DNA of 32,357 nt, from positions 6,385-38,741 of the forward strand of contig HF992661.1 in the NCBI GenBank assembly GCA_000436695.1, in the 5' to 3' direction. Source of the stretch: Prevotella sp. CAG:1185. Lineage in GTDB: Bacteria > Bacteroidota > Bacteroidia > Bacteroidales > Bacteroidaceae. This document shows positions 32,320 to 32,357 of the stretch, piece by piece. How positions within the stretch are numbered: the stretch's first letter is position 1; each line of letters begins with the position of its first letter. The notes under the pieces were generated by a model. That model ran no database searches. It had not been told where the DNA came from and worked only from the letters and a program-made list of their open reading frames with translations. The translations under genes and the position numbers were made by a program.

Positions 32320-32357
32320 ATAAAATGGTTCATCCGACATTTCGCGTGATAGTTGTT

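Overview
The window looks like chromosomal DNA of a Bacteroidales bacterium, most likely Prevotella or a close relative. Supports are the many Bacteroidota-type promoters (TTTG or TTG, about 20 bp, then TAnnTTTG), the lack of clear Shine-Dalgarno sites, the type IX secretion genes porU and porV next to ispF, a DUF3836-like protein, and AT-rich dispersed palindromes between genes. The genus is inferred, not proven.

Layout. 1-2713: the 3' end of an unknown gene, a long intergenic stretch with a terminator, a DUF3836-like secreted protein behind a promoter with an unusual TATCG-N5-CGATA operator, then a DUF2975 membrane protein with a small XRE regulator. 2852-5686: a large secreted M16 zinc peptidase. 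5763-6269: two kinds of palindromic repeat. 6270-12060: an AT-rich accessory region read mostly leftward, holding a retropepsin-like secreted protein and then a four-gene module (small secreted protein, outer membrane beta-barrel receptor, divergent ThiF-like protein, PAS-LuxR regulator). This module is bounded by two direct copies of a ~170 bp intergenic unit.

12073-21111 is mostly housekeeping: a TlpA-like thioredoxin, an ABC exporter and NAD kinase on the minus strand, then pdxJ, a DJ-1/PfpI protein, ispD, recG and an M23-LysM cell wall hydrolase on the plus strand. 21324-23389: two overlapping glycosyltransferases. 23581-23756: a probable stand-alone non-coding RNA with its own promoter and terminator. 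23950-30130 (minus): FAH-family hydrolase, porU, porV, ispF, the order I recall from Porphyromonas gingivalis. 30560-32011: an AAA ATPase with DUF4143 and a PD-(D/E)XK-like tail, followed by what looks like the remnant of a second such ATPase gene.

The most novel candidate is the module at 7787-11877. Its two divergent promoters share an extended element, ACTTTTRGGTAT followed by exactly 22 bp and TAATTTTG, arranged as a mirror image. This suggests one regulator, plausibly the adjacent PAS-LuxR protein, controls both the receptor operon and the ThiF-like gene. The flanking direct repeats suggest the block is an insertable or deletable cassette.
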